Below are positions 11,440 to 22,941 of a stretch of 64,000 nucleotides of DNA, piece after piece; the first letter of the stretch is position 1, and each line of letters starts with the position of its first letter. The notes below the pieces were generated by a model. That model was not told the DNA's origin, searched no databases, and saw only the letters and a program-made list of their open reading frames with translations. Origin of the DNA: Cladophialophora immunda (taxonomy: Eukaryota; Ascomycota; Eurotiomycetes; Chaetothyriales; Herpotrichiellaceae); contig NW_015622542.1 of NCBI RefSeq assembly GCF_000835495.1, positions 642,485-706,484 on the forward strand, in the 5' to 3' direction. A program made the translations under genes and the position numbers.

Positions 11440-14400
11440 TCAGTATTCCTCCATGGTCTGATCAGCTTTCCTGATCACACCACTGAACCGTCCTGTACCA
11501 CCTTCAGACTGTCCATCTTCGACCGCAGCCCATCGATCAAGGTTATTCGGCCATCCAAAAGTCATCTGCCACGCCTGCTCGAGGACGCGCTTTTCAATCG
11601 GATGAATGCATTGAGTCAATGTGCCCAACCAAGGAACTGTTGCGTAATCCGCGGATGACTCAGACATCATGATCCTTGCCAGCGACATCTCGGAGGCTCG
11701 AGAGCCAGCAGTCCGGGACGACGCACTTTGCTCACCTTCAACCACTGGCCATTTGTAAAATCGTTCCCTACGAACGGCCAGGGCATCGTCCATGGTAGGT
11801 TCGGGGCCCTGAACTAGCGCATTTTGGTTATAGATACTCTGGAACGAAATTGGAACGTTGATCTTGACATAGCCACAACTGTTAAGGATGATTTCTTGAA
11901 CATGTCCGCGGAACGTTGGCTTAGGCTTCGGATAAGCTCCTATGTCAATCAGTCCCGCGTCGTATTTGTGTGCAAGAAGTGTTTTCCCCGGCGTAATAGC
12001 GTCAAGGACTCGAGCCCAGGAGGCGCCGATGGGCAAAGTCTCTTGAGTCCAGTCTTCTAGAGGGTGAAGGCAGCGAAGATGACCCGGTACTCTCCCAATG
12101 GTCGTGTTGAGATCGTCATCATGACACGCGGTCATGCTGACGGAGTCAAGGATTAGGGAATGGAGACTTGTGTCTCTGCCAAGTTTCATGAACTCCTGCA
12201 GCATCCATGGAGTAAACCAACAATTTTCAAATTTGAGCTCTCGTACGTGGTCGAATTTTGTGAGAAGCGGCCATGTCGGTTTGCTGGTGTCGTCAATCAG
12301 GAAAGGCCCCGGATCATGGGTGATCGGCGCGTGCAAGACGTGCTTATTCCGTGCAAACATGCCAGCAGCATGTTCCCCGCCGCCAGTATAGCCAATGTTC
12401 AGGCTGTGCAGATTCTCTATCTTGGCAACGTATGTTCTCAAAAACTCGGTGAACCTCTCAGCAGCCTTGGAGGGCCAGATGCGCATGTTCTTAGCAAATA
12501 GTCGATCGCCCGTTACGTGCTCCTGGCGCCAGTCCGGGCTTACCAAGATCTGCAGCGTCTTGAGTCCAGAGAAGCTCTTCCAGAATTCTTCTTGTTCTAA
12601 GCATGGGAGGAGCCCAGAGGACAATTTACTGATGCGGAGGGTATGGATCGACTGGAAGTTTTGCCTGTGGGTAATGATGGCTGTCGTGTAAGCGGATAGG
12701 AAAGCCCGCTGCGCCCACACAGTTTCCATCAACCATTGAGCTTGCGGCTCTGTGAGCAATCCGGGCAGCAGTGGAGATGCGACAGGATTGGCGGTGTTCT
12801 TTTGGACAAAAGGGCAGTGACCTCCATGCTCAGCAGCAAGATTCTGACCGCTGAAAATTAGTGGCCACTGTGGTGATCTCCTACCCCCGTTTTGGGAATG
12901 GGTTGCGAGTCGGCGCTCTCGCACAACCTGATGCACCTGAAAAGGGGTAGGAAGCTCGCCACCGTCATCCGCGAGAGCTTCTACTGCCAGAACTGGACCA
13001 CCTCCCACATGGCATTCCGGGTCGTAATCATATTGCTCGTCCTGATTTCTGAAGCTCTCGATGTCACGAATCCTGAGAGCATCCAAAAAGTGAAACTCTT
13101 TAACAGCAGACTCTGGGGTCGTCTGCTTCGTCATAAGCGCCTTTAGCGCTGCGTTGATGGTATTCTGTTGGGCCCATCTAAAGTATTCATTACGGGCAAA
13201 AGTGATCCAAACATCTTCGGTTTCGAACGTCTTCCCGAAGACTTTGCTCCCCTTCGCCATCCGTCGATTGAAAAGAGCCATATCGGAAATATCAGGGCCT
13301 TCTAGCCAGCCGTGACCGCTGTCGATGCACAATCCAAGCTCCGACGCCCCGGTGATACTTTCGAGTGCTTCCTTGAGCAACGGGCAGTTATGATCAACAA
13401 GGTCCTCGAGAGCTTGCAGTTCTGGAAAGCGTGGGTATTGTTCAATAGGCCATTTGAATGTTCCAAACCATGCATCTTGTTCCTTATCAATGGTTTTCGT
13501 CTTAGCATGCGATAATCCTTGCTGATCGTACTCGAAAGACACGCCAAATTTGTTGATATTGGCGCCGTATTTCTTGAACATCGAGTTGGTGGGTAGGAGC
13601 CCGGACTTGCTATCCCAATTACTGCCACCCGTGCCGAAGAAGTGTCTGTCGAAATTGACCACGACGCTCCTGAACTGGATTGGAGCTATGATTTGTGCAA
13701 TAGATCTGTTGACGAGGCGGAGGTTTCTCACATCTTGCGTAGAAAGAAACCTGCAAATTTCCGTCCACAGAACGACATCAAACAGCTGTAGAGCACTTGA
13801 TTCTGGTCCGGAAGCTTTGACACGTCGAGACGACCGGATTCTGGTCAATCTTGTGCTCGTTGGAGACGTGCCAGGAGCCGCCGTGGGCTTCCAGAGGCGA
13901 GGGTAGTGCTTTTCGGGGGCTGGGGTTGGAACGTCCTTCGCGTACGGATCATCACTTTCGGCGGGGGTGATTGCATGGCGCGGAGGGGTCCAAAAGGGAA
14001 GGGGAAATTGGGTCCAAGGAGCCGGGGGCCCGACGTGATGGACTCTGTTCAGCCTGCTTGATTCTGCAGTTCGTCTTGGGTAATCGGCTGAACTGTTCTG
14101 CTCCGCACGCGTAGTCTGGTCGATGAACTCCTTCTTGGCGCTTGGAGGGATGACTTCAGGGATGAGGCTGGCATAGTCGAAAGTACTGACTGGAGAGGAA
14201 TGGGCCTCTGACCCAGCAAGCGTGACGTCCTTACTCGTGGAGGATCTGTGTTTCGAGGCTTGGCTGTTCGGCAGGTCGTGGATGGGTCTACTGAGCGAGG
14301 TCTGAATAGTTCTGTTGTTAGTGGCCAGCAGTCGGGGCGAAGATACAAGATCATGTACTGAACCACTAGGTTCATTCTCGGACAGAGAGATCTGAGGAGA

Positions 14401-15267
14401 CTCTGGGGCGTCGTATTGTGGAGTGTCCGGACAGGGGAGCTCTGAATGCGTTGCAGATGAAGTGGGATCCACAGCAGTTGACGCGCCAGAGAATAAGAAG
14501 CCCTTCGAACGTCTTCTCTGACGCGACCTTGTAAGCAGCGGACTTGTCAAATCCTTTTGAGCAGTGTTTCTAACAGCCATTCTCTTGTTCCTGGTGTGTT
14601 CCTCGAATGTGCTCGTTCTGGAGGGACCAGTACCGCTTGGTCGTGTGGTGAGGTCATCTTCTGGGATGGAGGGCTGCTGAGATAGTTCAGGCCGAAATGG
14701 CGTCGGCAGTAGTGGCCGAGACAGCGGTGTCTTCTTAGACTCACCTGCAGGTTGAATCGCCTCCTGATTGAGAGAGTCTCCGCGTGCCAGACGTTGCGAT
14801 CGTCGAGTTGCAGGTCCTACAGCAGGTTGGCGGTCATCGACTGGATCAGCGAGTGTTGGGGTAGCAGATGGTGAACGCAGACCATGTGTGGATATTGGAG
14901 TGCTGCTCGGATGGAGTACGCCAGATGTTGCCGGTGTCAATGCCTCTTTCGCTTTCCCTTTACCCTTTCCCGATGTAGCTTTGCGTTCACGCCTCAACCT
15001 GTCGGCCTCACTTCGCAGATATTCAATCAGAGTCTCGGGACCAAAATCGGTGGCAACGGGAGGGAGGAGGGGGTCGGCTTTAGTTGCAGTAACGCTCTCT
15101 TTCTCGATTTTGGCAGCTCTGTTGGCAGCGGTAGCCTGGCGGTTTGCGCGAGCCAGCATAGCGATGATTTCATCTGGTACTCCATGCCGAACCTGCTGCC
15201 CGATGAGGTGGGTTCCATCTTCTTCAGACACATCCAGTCGTGGAGGATGTCGAAGGCTCATCGTCAC
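11440..15267 (-). CDS. large F-box protein with long disordered N-terminus
   Basis: A single uninterrupted frame of 1275 codons. Residues 1 to about 480 are rich in Ser, Pro, Thr and Arg, with a Lys/Gly patch (KGKGKAKEAL), and look disordered. An F-box-like segment lies near residues 492-535 (LQLFDVVLWTEICRFLSTQD followed by VRNLRLVNRSI). The rest, about 740 residues, contains scattered leucine-rich stretches such as LKTLQILVS, LHSLNIGYTGG and VRELKFENCWF, like the irregular LRRs of fungal F-box proteins. It probably serves as the substrate-recruiting subunit of an SCF ubiquitin ligase via Skp1. The start could lie at a later in-frame ATG. The substrate is unknown. Confidence 0.75.
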   Translation of the reverse strand: MTMSLRHPPRLDVSEEDGTHLIGQQVRHGVPDEIIAMLARANRQATAANRAAKIEKESVTATKADPLLPPVATDFGPETLIEYLRSEADRLRRERKATSGKGKGKAKEALTPATSGVLHPSSTPISTHGLRSPSATPTLADPVDDRQPAVGPATRRSQRLARGDSLNQEAIQPAGESKKTPLSRPLLPTPFRPELSQQPSIPEDDLTTRPSGTGPSRTSTFEEHTRNKRMAVRNTAQKDLTSPLLTRSRQRRRSKGFLFSGASTAVDPTSSATHSELPCPDTPQYDAPESPQISLSENEPSGSVHDLVSSPRLLATNNRTIQTSLSRPIHDLPNSQASKHRSSTSKDVTLAGSEAHSSPVSTFDYASLIPEVIPPSAKKEFIDQTTRAEQNSSADYPRRTAESSRLNRVHHVGPPAPWTQFPLPFWTPPRHAITPAESDDPYAKDVPTPAPEKHYPRLWKPTAAPGTSPTSTRLTRIRSSRRVKASGPESSALQLFDVVLWTEICRFLSTQDVRNLRLVNRSIAQIIAPIQFRSVVVNFDRHFFGTGGSNWDSKSGLLPTNSMFKKYGANINKFGVSFEYDQQGLSHAKTKTIDKEQDAWFGTFKWPIEQYPRFPELQALEDLVDHNCPLLKEALESITGASELGLCIDSGHGWLEGPDISDMALFNRRMAKGSKVFGKTFETEDVWITFARNEYFRWAQQNTINAALKALMTKQTTPESAVKEFHFLDALRIRDIESFRNQDEQYDYDPECHVGGGPVLAVEALADDGGELPTPFQVHQVVRERRLATHSQNGGRRSPQWPLIFSGQNLAAEHGGHCPFVQKNTANPVASPLLPGLLTEPQAQWLMETVWAQRAFLSAYTTAIITHRQNFQSIHTLRISKLSSGLLPCLEQEEFWKSFSGLKTLQILVSPDWRQEHVTGDRLFAKNMRIWPSKAAERFTEFLRTYVAKIENLHSLNIGYTGGGEHAAGMFARNKHVLHAPITHDPGPFLIDDTSKPTWPLLTKFDHVRELKFENCWFTPWMLQEFMKLGRDTSLHSLILDSVSMTACHDDDLNTTIGRVPGHLRCLHPLEDWTQETLPIGASWARVLDAITPGKTLLAHKYDAGLIDIGAYPKPKPTFRGHVQEIILNSCGYVKINVPISFQSIYNQNALVQGPEPTMDDALAVRRERFYKWPVVEGEQSASSRTAGSRASEMSLARIMMSESSADYATVPWLGTLTQCIHPIEKRVLEQAWQMTFGWPNNLDRWAAVEDGQSEGGTGRFSGVIRKADQTMEEY

Positions 15268-16225
15268 CGTCGGTCGAAGCCGGAAATCGAGAGACGCACA
15301 TGCAGATTTATTAATCCATGTTCTTCATATAAGGGAACTGCGCAAATGGTATCACATAACACGGAGAGTCAAGCCTCCGAAGTCCAAGATAAGCAACCTA
15401 AAAATCATTAAACGAGGCAAATGAAGTGATACAATGGTGTGAATTGTGGTAGGAATAAGTGTGGACATTGGCAGTCCGCGGTTCGCAGGCACCGCATTCA
15501 ATGACATTCCCCCAAACTGGCCCTCTCCGCGAGTCCTGGAATAATGATTTTCCATGATGACTCTTGGCGTGTCACAGCCTCGTCTGAGCCTCATCCCAGC
15601 CTTGTCGCGGGCACAACTTTCACGCGAGGCTCTCCAATTCTAGTCGATCCAAGACACGACAGATGAGATGCTCTGCACTCTGCACATGCGACAACGTGGA
15701 GCTATCGGATTTTGTAGGTACTACGTATCCAACCCTCGACGTATAGTACCTTGTGAAATGGAGAGTGTCGATCTTCTCCTGCCTTCGTATAACCCATCTC
15801 GAGCTAAACCCTCGCTCGTATTCCCCCCTCTCCGACCGCCTCCATGAAGCCGGGCTAGCCAATAACTACAGCTTTTCACCATGGATATCAAGGCTTTGTC
15901 GCTCTTCTTGACCGAGATGGGATTCCGAGCTTCTGTGGATGCGGATTCCCTTTCCCTCCACCAGTCGTACACAGAACGAGTAGTACACAATAGTAACAGC
16001 ACAGGCGTTTAAGCATGTTTCGGCGATAACGGGCTTTGTCTTTCTACAAGCCTTGTCAGAGTGCACCTATAAATGCATCTATTCACCAACTTCCCAACTT
16101 CTTGCTGAAAGACAATAGGAGAAATCCAGGTTGTCTACCAAAAGCTGCTGATACCTACATTGGTTGGATCTCAACTCTTCGAAGCCTAATAGGTGGTTGC
16201 TTGTCCAGAATCAAGTACCCTGACC
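15268..16225. other. divergent intergenic region, F-box / MDR genes
   Basis: Contains the 5' regions of two genes transcribed away from each other. Only frames below 95 codons occur and none has a family feature. Confidence 0.5.
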
Positions 16226-17350
16226 ATGCCGCCGTTGAACACTGCAGCAATCCTCCCCTCGCCCAAAGCACCAGCCCTCACGATCTCTCCGGCCCCCTAC
16301 TCGCCTCCATCCTCCGGCGAAGTGGTGATCAGAGCCCACGCCGTGGCAATCAACCCTGCTGACTGGGCCATCCAACAGCTCGGTATCCTCATCTCAGAGG
16401 AAGACGGCTACCCATGTGTCCTTGGATGTGATGTTGCTGGAGAGGTTGTCGAGCTTCCCCGTGAAGGGCAGATGGACGACCGGATCTCCCATCTCAAGGT
16501 CGGCGATCGCGTCATCGGTCAGACAGGGCCGCTGAGAATCAAAGATTCCAGTGACTTGGATCTTACTGGGGATGACCTCGAACAGTGGCGCGGCAAAAAG
16601 GTGTATGCCTACTCTTCCTTCCAAACATATGTGGTCCTCCTTTCCCCCTTCGTGGCAAAGATCCCCGAGACCATGTCCTACGAAGACGCGACTGTATTGC
16701 CGCTTGGTGTGACCACCGCCTCCAGCTGTCTGTTTCCCGAGATGATGTTGGGGTTGGATATGCCTCCTGTAAGGGGCAAAGCCGAGAAAAAGGGCAAAAC
16801 TCTCGTTGTCTGGGGAGCCTCTTCAAGCGTGGGCTCCTGCGGTGTCCAGCTCGCGGCACAGGCGGGCTACACTGTCGTCGGCATCTGTTCACCGCCGAAC
16901 CATGAGTTCGTGAAGTCGCTCGGGGCGGAGGAATGCTTTGACCAAAACGATCCAAATATCATCGAATCTGTGGTCTCATATCTCAAGACTGAAGGGCAAG
17001 AGGTGGTCGGAGCATACGACGCCATCTCCAAACCTCCGACGCTGCAACCCCTCTGTGAAATCCTTCATGGATGCGGTGGCCGGAAGTTCATCGCCTCGGT
17101 CTACCCCGGCGCCGAACAGTACGCTAAACACGATGTGTCGATCGTGACGAATCTGTCAACGGTGAGCAACTTCGCCACCGGCCTCGCGCCGAAGGTGTGG
17201 AGTTGGCTCGAGAGTGCTTTGCAGGACCAGCGGGTCCAATGCATGCCTCCGCCTGAGCATATGGGCAAAGGGCTCGAGAGTATTCAAGCCGCAATGGACA
17301 AACTGGCTGGGGGGACGGTGAGCGGGAGGAAACTGGTGGTCACTCTGTGA
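16226..17350 (+). CDS. zinc-independent MDR oxidoreductase (enoyl-reductase-like)
   Basis: Intronless gene of 374 residues, started at the ATG in ACCATGCCG; an ATG 33 bp upstream is also in frame but in poorer context. The N-terminal GroES-like part contains AVAINPADWAIQ and PCVLGCDVAGEVVE. The Rossmann part carries VVWGASSSVGSCGVQLAAQAG, a diverged NADPH loop typical of fungal MDR enzymes of the ToxD/trans-enoyl-reductase type. The zinc-ligand pattern GHE of true alcohol dehydrogenases is absent. Expected reaction: NADPH-dependent reduction of an activated C=C or quinone in the cytosol. A related gene lies at 42398-43507. No polyketide synthase is nearby, so a stand-alone role is likely. Confidence 0.85.
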   Translation: MPPLNTAAILPSPKAPALTISPAPYSPPSSGEVVIRAHAVAINPADWAIQQLGILISEEDGYPCVLGCDVAGEVVELPREGQMDDRISHLKVGDRVIGQTGPLRIKDSSDLDLTGDDLEQWRGKKVYAYSSFQTYVVLLSPFVAKIPETMSYEDATVLPLGVTTASSCLFPEMMLGLDMPPVRGKAEKKGKTLVVWGASSSVGSCGVQLAAQAGYTVVGICSPPNHEFVKSLGAEECFDQNDPNIIESVVSYLKTEGQEVVGAYDAISKPPTLQPLCEILHGCGGRKFIASVYPGAEQYAKHDVSIVTNLSTVSNFATGLAPKVWSWLESALQDQRVQCMPPPEHMGKGLESIQAAMDKLAGGTVSGRKLVVTL

Positions 17351-17657
17351 ATGTGATCTGTCTCGACAGTTGGTATAGAAACGGCGTTCAGATGGCGATT
17401 CCAGAAGGGAGGAGAAGGACCTCCGTTAGAGTGAAAATGAGAGGACTCGAGTTTTACGGACAATGGGAAAAGCCGAAGGACCAAGCAAGACTAACTACTG
17501 GGCACTGGTTGAATCGGGAGATTCTGAACTACCAAGTATTCGCGGAGGGATTGCTTCGTGTATGGGCGGCAACATATTAGCAATCGCCCGAAGGTCTCTG
17601 CAGGGACTTGCATACGTAAGATACGAAGCGAGGTTTATCTCGACCTCTACGATCCCG
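17351..17657. other. spacer between convergent genes
   Basis: 3' flanks of the MDR gene and the second NLR. Nothing recognised. Confidence 0.5.
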
Positions 17658-20600
17658 TCATGCCCCTATCCATTCCCGACTTATCATGCCCAACCAGTCG
17701 TCGGCACTAACTACAACCCCATCGTCGAGCCGGACCTTGTACCCTTCTGCTCCCTTTGTAACCAATCCTTTGGGCGGATAGATCTCGAAAAGAGGATGCC
17801 GCGGGTCGCAAATTCTGAACGCAAGAGTACCATCGATGTGCTTCTGACGGCACTCATCGCAAAACTCTATGTCGACGCATATCTCGCATGCGCTAAAAGA
17901 CCTGAAGTCGACCGGCAGCCTGCTACATCTGCCGTCACAGGAGCTCTGGAAGTTGAACGGCGCGTCTGGTTCAGTATTAGCGAGAGGCCTGGTCGCGTCC
18001 AAACTGGCTTCAAATTCTTGGAGCTTCTTGGACTTTTGAAGCGGCATCGTGAACGCATAGGCAATCGCAGCGTTTGCCCGATCCCCGAAACTAGTCAGCG
18101 CCCTTGCGAGGTTCCAATATGCCCTGTGATCATTGCTGTTGTCTCTGTCCGTCAGATCTCGAATGCTTCGCTTCACCAGAGGTAAGATCGCTGTCCGCGC
18201 GAGGTCTATTTCGCCTTGCTGTGCGTACCAACGCCCCATCAGAGCAGATGCTTCATCCGGATATGGGAACGTCTTCACGCCCGGATTCGTCAGCTCCAAG
18301 CACCCCACGAGCTCCGCGAGCTGTTTCAGCCTCAGTACCCACGAGTCTGCGTCCACTCTCTCGGGGTCCGTCGCCTTCGTCAGGTACAATGGCGCCAGCT
18401 CGAAGGATGCCTTCAAGGCGGCAGGGGTGCCGGAGTGATCTTTCAAAATATTTTCCCACAGCTCGATCGCCTTTTCATCACTTCCATAGAACCGAAACCA
18501 CAGCTGGGCGAGTGCAGCGTCTGCCACGGCCCGTCTCGACCTATCTCCAGCCTTGGCAGCCTGGCTCGCCGCGGCCGTGAAAGCATCGTGGGCAAGATCC
18601 AGCTGCCCCGTTTTCGCGCAAGCAATCGAAATAAGCTCGCTGACGATGACTGCTCTCTCCATCTTCATGACATCACAAAGGAACTCCGGCCCCCATTGGG
18701 TATTCTCGGGGCTTAAAAAGGACCTGACGATATTCACTGTTTCAGAGAAGCGACCTGTTTTGTTATAGATGTAGATCAAATTTGCTGCTGCGTCGGGAGA
18801 GTCTGGAGCGACTGACCATGACTGCGCGGCTGCCGTGACGGCAGCTTCCTCGTTTCCCAGGTGCAAATTGGCGACTAAGATCATTTGGAACAGCTCGGCC
18901 CTTCTGTAGATTTGGACGGCGGGAAGGCTCTCCCGGGCATTCGACGCTGCAACTATTGCTTCGTCATATTTCTCTAGATAAAACAGCGCAGAGGCTTCCT
19001 CGAGGTATAATTTCCAGTTGTCATTCGGGTCATGGCTCTTCCGAATAGCGTGTCGAAACTCATCCGCGGCCGCTAGGAGGTGCTGGGGGGTGTCGATTCT
19101 TCTGAACGTGCTGCCAAGAGCGAAATGCCAGTCCGACGTCCTCTCCAAGCCGACAAGTGACGCCAACTGCCGGATATCATCTGGGGATATGCTCTCGGTT
19201 ATGTGCTCGAAAGGTCGATTAGGAGCCAGGGTCCATTGCTTCCTGGACGAATCACAGCGCTAGGCAACTGTCAGCTCAACCGTTTTCAGATCCGAATATA
19301 CATGGACTTTATGCTAGCCCGAGACATGCGAAGGGACGACAATACATGATAAAATCGTGCAAAGAATACAGAGTTAGACGAAAGACAGAATTGAAATGGC
19401 TTACTAGAGACCTGAATCCGTCTAGAAATAGTATGGCTGCAATTCCATCACACGAATCTCGTACCAGCCAGGCCTCAGCAATTGAGTGCGCGGACTGTTG
19501 AAGCAGAAATTCCGACGATGCTTTCGCTTTTTGCAGCCATTCAAGGTCTGACGTTCTGCTCCCGACAATGCTGTTTGTTGGTTCAGGGAGATACTCTCGA
19601 AGACGAGACAAGGTGTCCTGGCTGAAGAGTTGGCACATAAATTTGTGCTTATCCCGAACGAATTCAAATCCCCGAGCAAGGCAAGACCCGGCCCTGAACA
19701 GGAGCAAAGTCTCTTCTGAAAGCTTCTTGAACACGTCGGGGTGGAGAGACTTGAGCGCTTCCAGCTTGACTTCGGCAAGATGGTCCAAGAAGTGGTTTGC
19801 GGAGTATTTGAAGAGATCAGGTTTGCGCCATGGTCTTCCCTTTCTTGTTTGAATGTTGCCGGTGAGGAAAAGTAGGCAGGTCATCGCAATGTGTGCCTGC
19901 GCGAGGTTGAGGTCCATTCCGATTCCCTCATGCAAGGGAGCGCTACGAAAATGCTGACCGATACTTGCATGACCGAACTTGACAGTTGCCTCGAAGAACC
20001 TTGGCGGTGCTATGGCGTCATCATCGTCGTCGTCGTCGTCGTCGTTGTCCTCAGCCTCGCTGTTATTGGCGTCATTGCCGATTTCGCTCCAGGGATCTGA
20101 GGCTGCATCGACCTCCGCCTCCAGCTCTTTACTCTGGCCCGATACAGATGGCGCCGATTGATCGCCCGTGACTGAAGCATCGTCTTGCTGATCACTGGGA
20201 TCGGCCTCAGGGTAGCTCAGGCTGAAGAAGGAGCCGAATCTCATCTTCAGCTCGTCTTCTAGCCCCACGATACCATTTTGCCGAAGGTCTCTCAACTTCA
20301 GAACAAGATCGAGCTCGCCGAGGAGCAAATCGCGTTTAGCACAGGCAACCCACATGATCAACTCGTTGAGATCCTTTTTGTCAAACCCCCCCATCACTGT
20401 CAGCCTTGTGATCACACGCTTGAACATATCATCGAGACCTTGAGGAGGCTTGGCAAGGGCTTCTCTGATCAACTCCGGCTTGTTCATATCCTTGATTTCT
20501 GCAACCATGAGCTTGGCGAGCATAAACATGCCATCGGCGCTGTCGCCGAGACTCTTGATAATATGGATTCTAAGCCGGTTGGCCCGGCCCTGTGGCATTC

Positions 20601-22008
20601 TGTGCAAGAGGGGAATATCCTCCTTGACTGCTTTCTTGATAAATATCTCGATGTCAGCCTTGGACAGTGAAGGTTCCACGTGTATGATCTTCGGTCGACT
20701 ACCCTCTCCCCTCCACGCATTCGAGATGTTGTAGTCGAGGTCGGGCCGCCCCAGCAACAGTAATTGAATGGCAGGAAGGTTGCTTCTATTACTAGACCGC
20801 AAGTCGGACAGGTTTCTGGCCATTTTGACAAGTAGCTCCTGGTTTCTTGGCGTGGCCTCATCAACCCCGTCGATGACGATGAAGAGAGGCCTGGACGTGT
20901 CAACTTCAAATGGTTTGAGAAGTAGACTTTTCCATATCGAATCTTGACTCAGAAGGCTCTTGTCGCTTCTACAGATTGCAACAGCTAGCTTGTGGTAGGC
21001 GTCATCAAGCCTTGTAATTTGGTAGGCAATTGTTTTCAGGATGACTTCGGGGGTGTGGTGGGTGTTCATGCCTTCTCTGATGTAAAAGTAGGTTGCGATG
21101 CCATCGCTTTGTTGTAGGTGTGAGATGACTCGAGACGCTAGATACGTCTTCCCCGTCCCCGGCTTCCCCAGAATCGACAAGACTGGGAATTCCATGCGAA
21201 CCCACTTGTCGTAGAGCTTCTCTTTCAGGAGCCAGTAGCCCGATTGTTTGAGCCTCGAGCTCTCAACGTCCTTGCCGAATGCTTCATTGTCCCGAGCAAC
21301 GTCCGCGCACAAGGTTTCTCGAAGTAGCTCTCGGTCCCTGTCAGCCTCTGCCCTCTCATCTATGCGTTGCGTTGTAGCATAAGTCTTGGCCGTGACGAGG
21401 GCGACTTCTGCTCGCACCATTTCGTCGAGCTGGTCTAGTGCCGTCTGAATTTTGTTTGCTTTGCCAACGACACGCCGCATCATCTCCTTCCCTCGGCCCC
21501 GCCCGATGGCTGCTTCGGCCTCGCAGAACACGTCGAGAAGTGAGCAGAGCAGCTTGATTACCACCTTCCGAAGCTTGCGGTCGATGTTCCCTGTGAGATA
21601 CTCGTCTAGGCGGTCAGTGATGTCTCGGATCCTTTTGAACAAGCCTTCCAGCGAATCGTACGTATCGGCGACTGCTGAAGCCGAATTGATGAGGAAGAGA
21701 CCTGCCTCGACAATGACGGATGCAGGCGCAAAGGGCGTCAGGTCGATGGCGGCCTGCGCAACTCTGCCGAGTTTCTGTAGCTGTCTCATCGTCGACATGA
21801 ACAGGCCCCAAAACTTTCCACGGGAGTTTCGAAATCGTGAAAAGTCCGACTCATGCTGCTCAATGAGCTTATCGAGGTCGAAGTCAGTTTTGACCGACGT
21901 TTTCCACTTCTCCGATATGGTCCCCCTCTTCGATCGACTTGCATACTCTGCCACTGCTTCCTCCCAGAGTTGCTTCAGTTCAGTGTCTTTGTCATCCATT
22001 GTCGCCAT
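17658..22008 (-). CDS. NLR: Goodbye-like N-domain, NACHT, TPR repeats, ZZ-like finger
   Basis: Two exons, 22008-19405 and 19259-17658, join in frame over a 145-nt intron to about 1401 residues. Residues 1-200 resemble the fungal STAND N-terminal Goodbye domain (LWEEAVAEYASRS, then a hydrophobic stretch TPFAPASVIVEAGLFLI). The NTPase has Walker A GKPGTGKT at 281-288, Walker B FIVIDGVDEA near 380 and the sensor-like LLLLGRPDL. A run of nine Asp follows near residue 640. The second exon gives paired helices typical of TPR units (ALFYLEKYDEAIVAA; LIYIYNKTGRFSETV). The C-terminus has a Cys/His cluster (SCDGRCSRL, ACEICVDIEFCDEC, DPRHPLF) that fits a ZZ-type zinc finger. Likely an immune-type or vegetative-incompatibility receptor; the effector output is unknown. 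Confidence 0.82.
20017..20048. repeat. GTC/GAC trinucleotide tract encoding poly-Asp
   Basis: An imperfect run of GTC triplets on the plus strand reads as consecutive Asp codons on the minus strand, inside an acidic linker of the NLR between NACHT and TPR regions. Likely length-polymorphic. Confidence 0.85.
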
Positions 22009-22941
22009 CTGGGGCTGAATTCGGCCCTAGCGTAAAGGGTAGCTCCCGTTGCGCGCTGCCTCGTCTCCAACTTCGAATCGCTCTACACGGCACTAGACAA
22101 TGGCCAGAGGAACGCCTTGCGGCCCTGAGGGCGGGGGAAACATAAGGATTGCGAGTGACAGATAACAAAACCATGCTTAGTGTCGTTGTCTCGTGAGGAG
22201 GCCGGCTAAATTGAGGTGGTGGCATTGTTCTCGCTTCCGCGCAAAACTCCCATTGAGCAGTCTGGCGCCTGACCGAGATCCTACTCTGAGGGTAGTGGCG
22301 GTGTTGAAGGTGAAATTGCGCTAATCCTGGGCTGTGGTGCGCCACTACAGTTGTAGTCTTCTCTCCCACATGGATGACTTGGGTGGTCCACCTCAGCACG
22401 TGGAAACGCTATCAGGCTGCCACGTCAACTCGCCAACATCCAAATGCTCCGGAGCTGAAAATCCAATCTTGGCGGGGCAATTCCCGCTGAGCCCCAGAAC
22501 CTGAGCTAGAGTTGAGGTATGTAGATCAGCTTGAAGCCTCACCAAGTCATCGTGCCGGCAGGGCCACAATATCAATCAACACTGGACGCCATTTCATATC
22601 ATTTGTTCATTCGTATGCTGTCTTTCAAAGCTAAAGCAGAACAAGAGCATCTCCAAAGTGACACTCTTAGCCATGGGGGTATCTCAATGCACATTGAAAC
22701 TTCCAGCCAACACCTGTATCATGAATCTCAAGCCATCACAGTAACTTATGCCTGCTAAAACCTCATATGCTCATAACCATGCAGGTTCGCTCGTGCTTGA
22801 GCTCAATCTCCCACTGTCCAATAGATGCACAACAAATCAGCTCCGGTGTCCCTCCATCATTGTTTCCTAATGGTTATTCATTCCTTTTCTGCTTTCTCCC
22901 TGGTGATGCTGATGTTCCTCTGGTTCGGATCGCTCAATACT
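22009..22941. other. intergenic, no gene recognised
   Basis: 5' flank of the NLR and 3' flank of the glucanase. Frames are short (up to 135 codons, 21992-22399) and show no family feature. Confidence 0.5.

Noticed and set aside
14768..15424. 218-codon plus-strand frame
   Set aside because: Antisense to the F-box gene's low-complexity front; no coding features.
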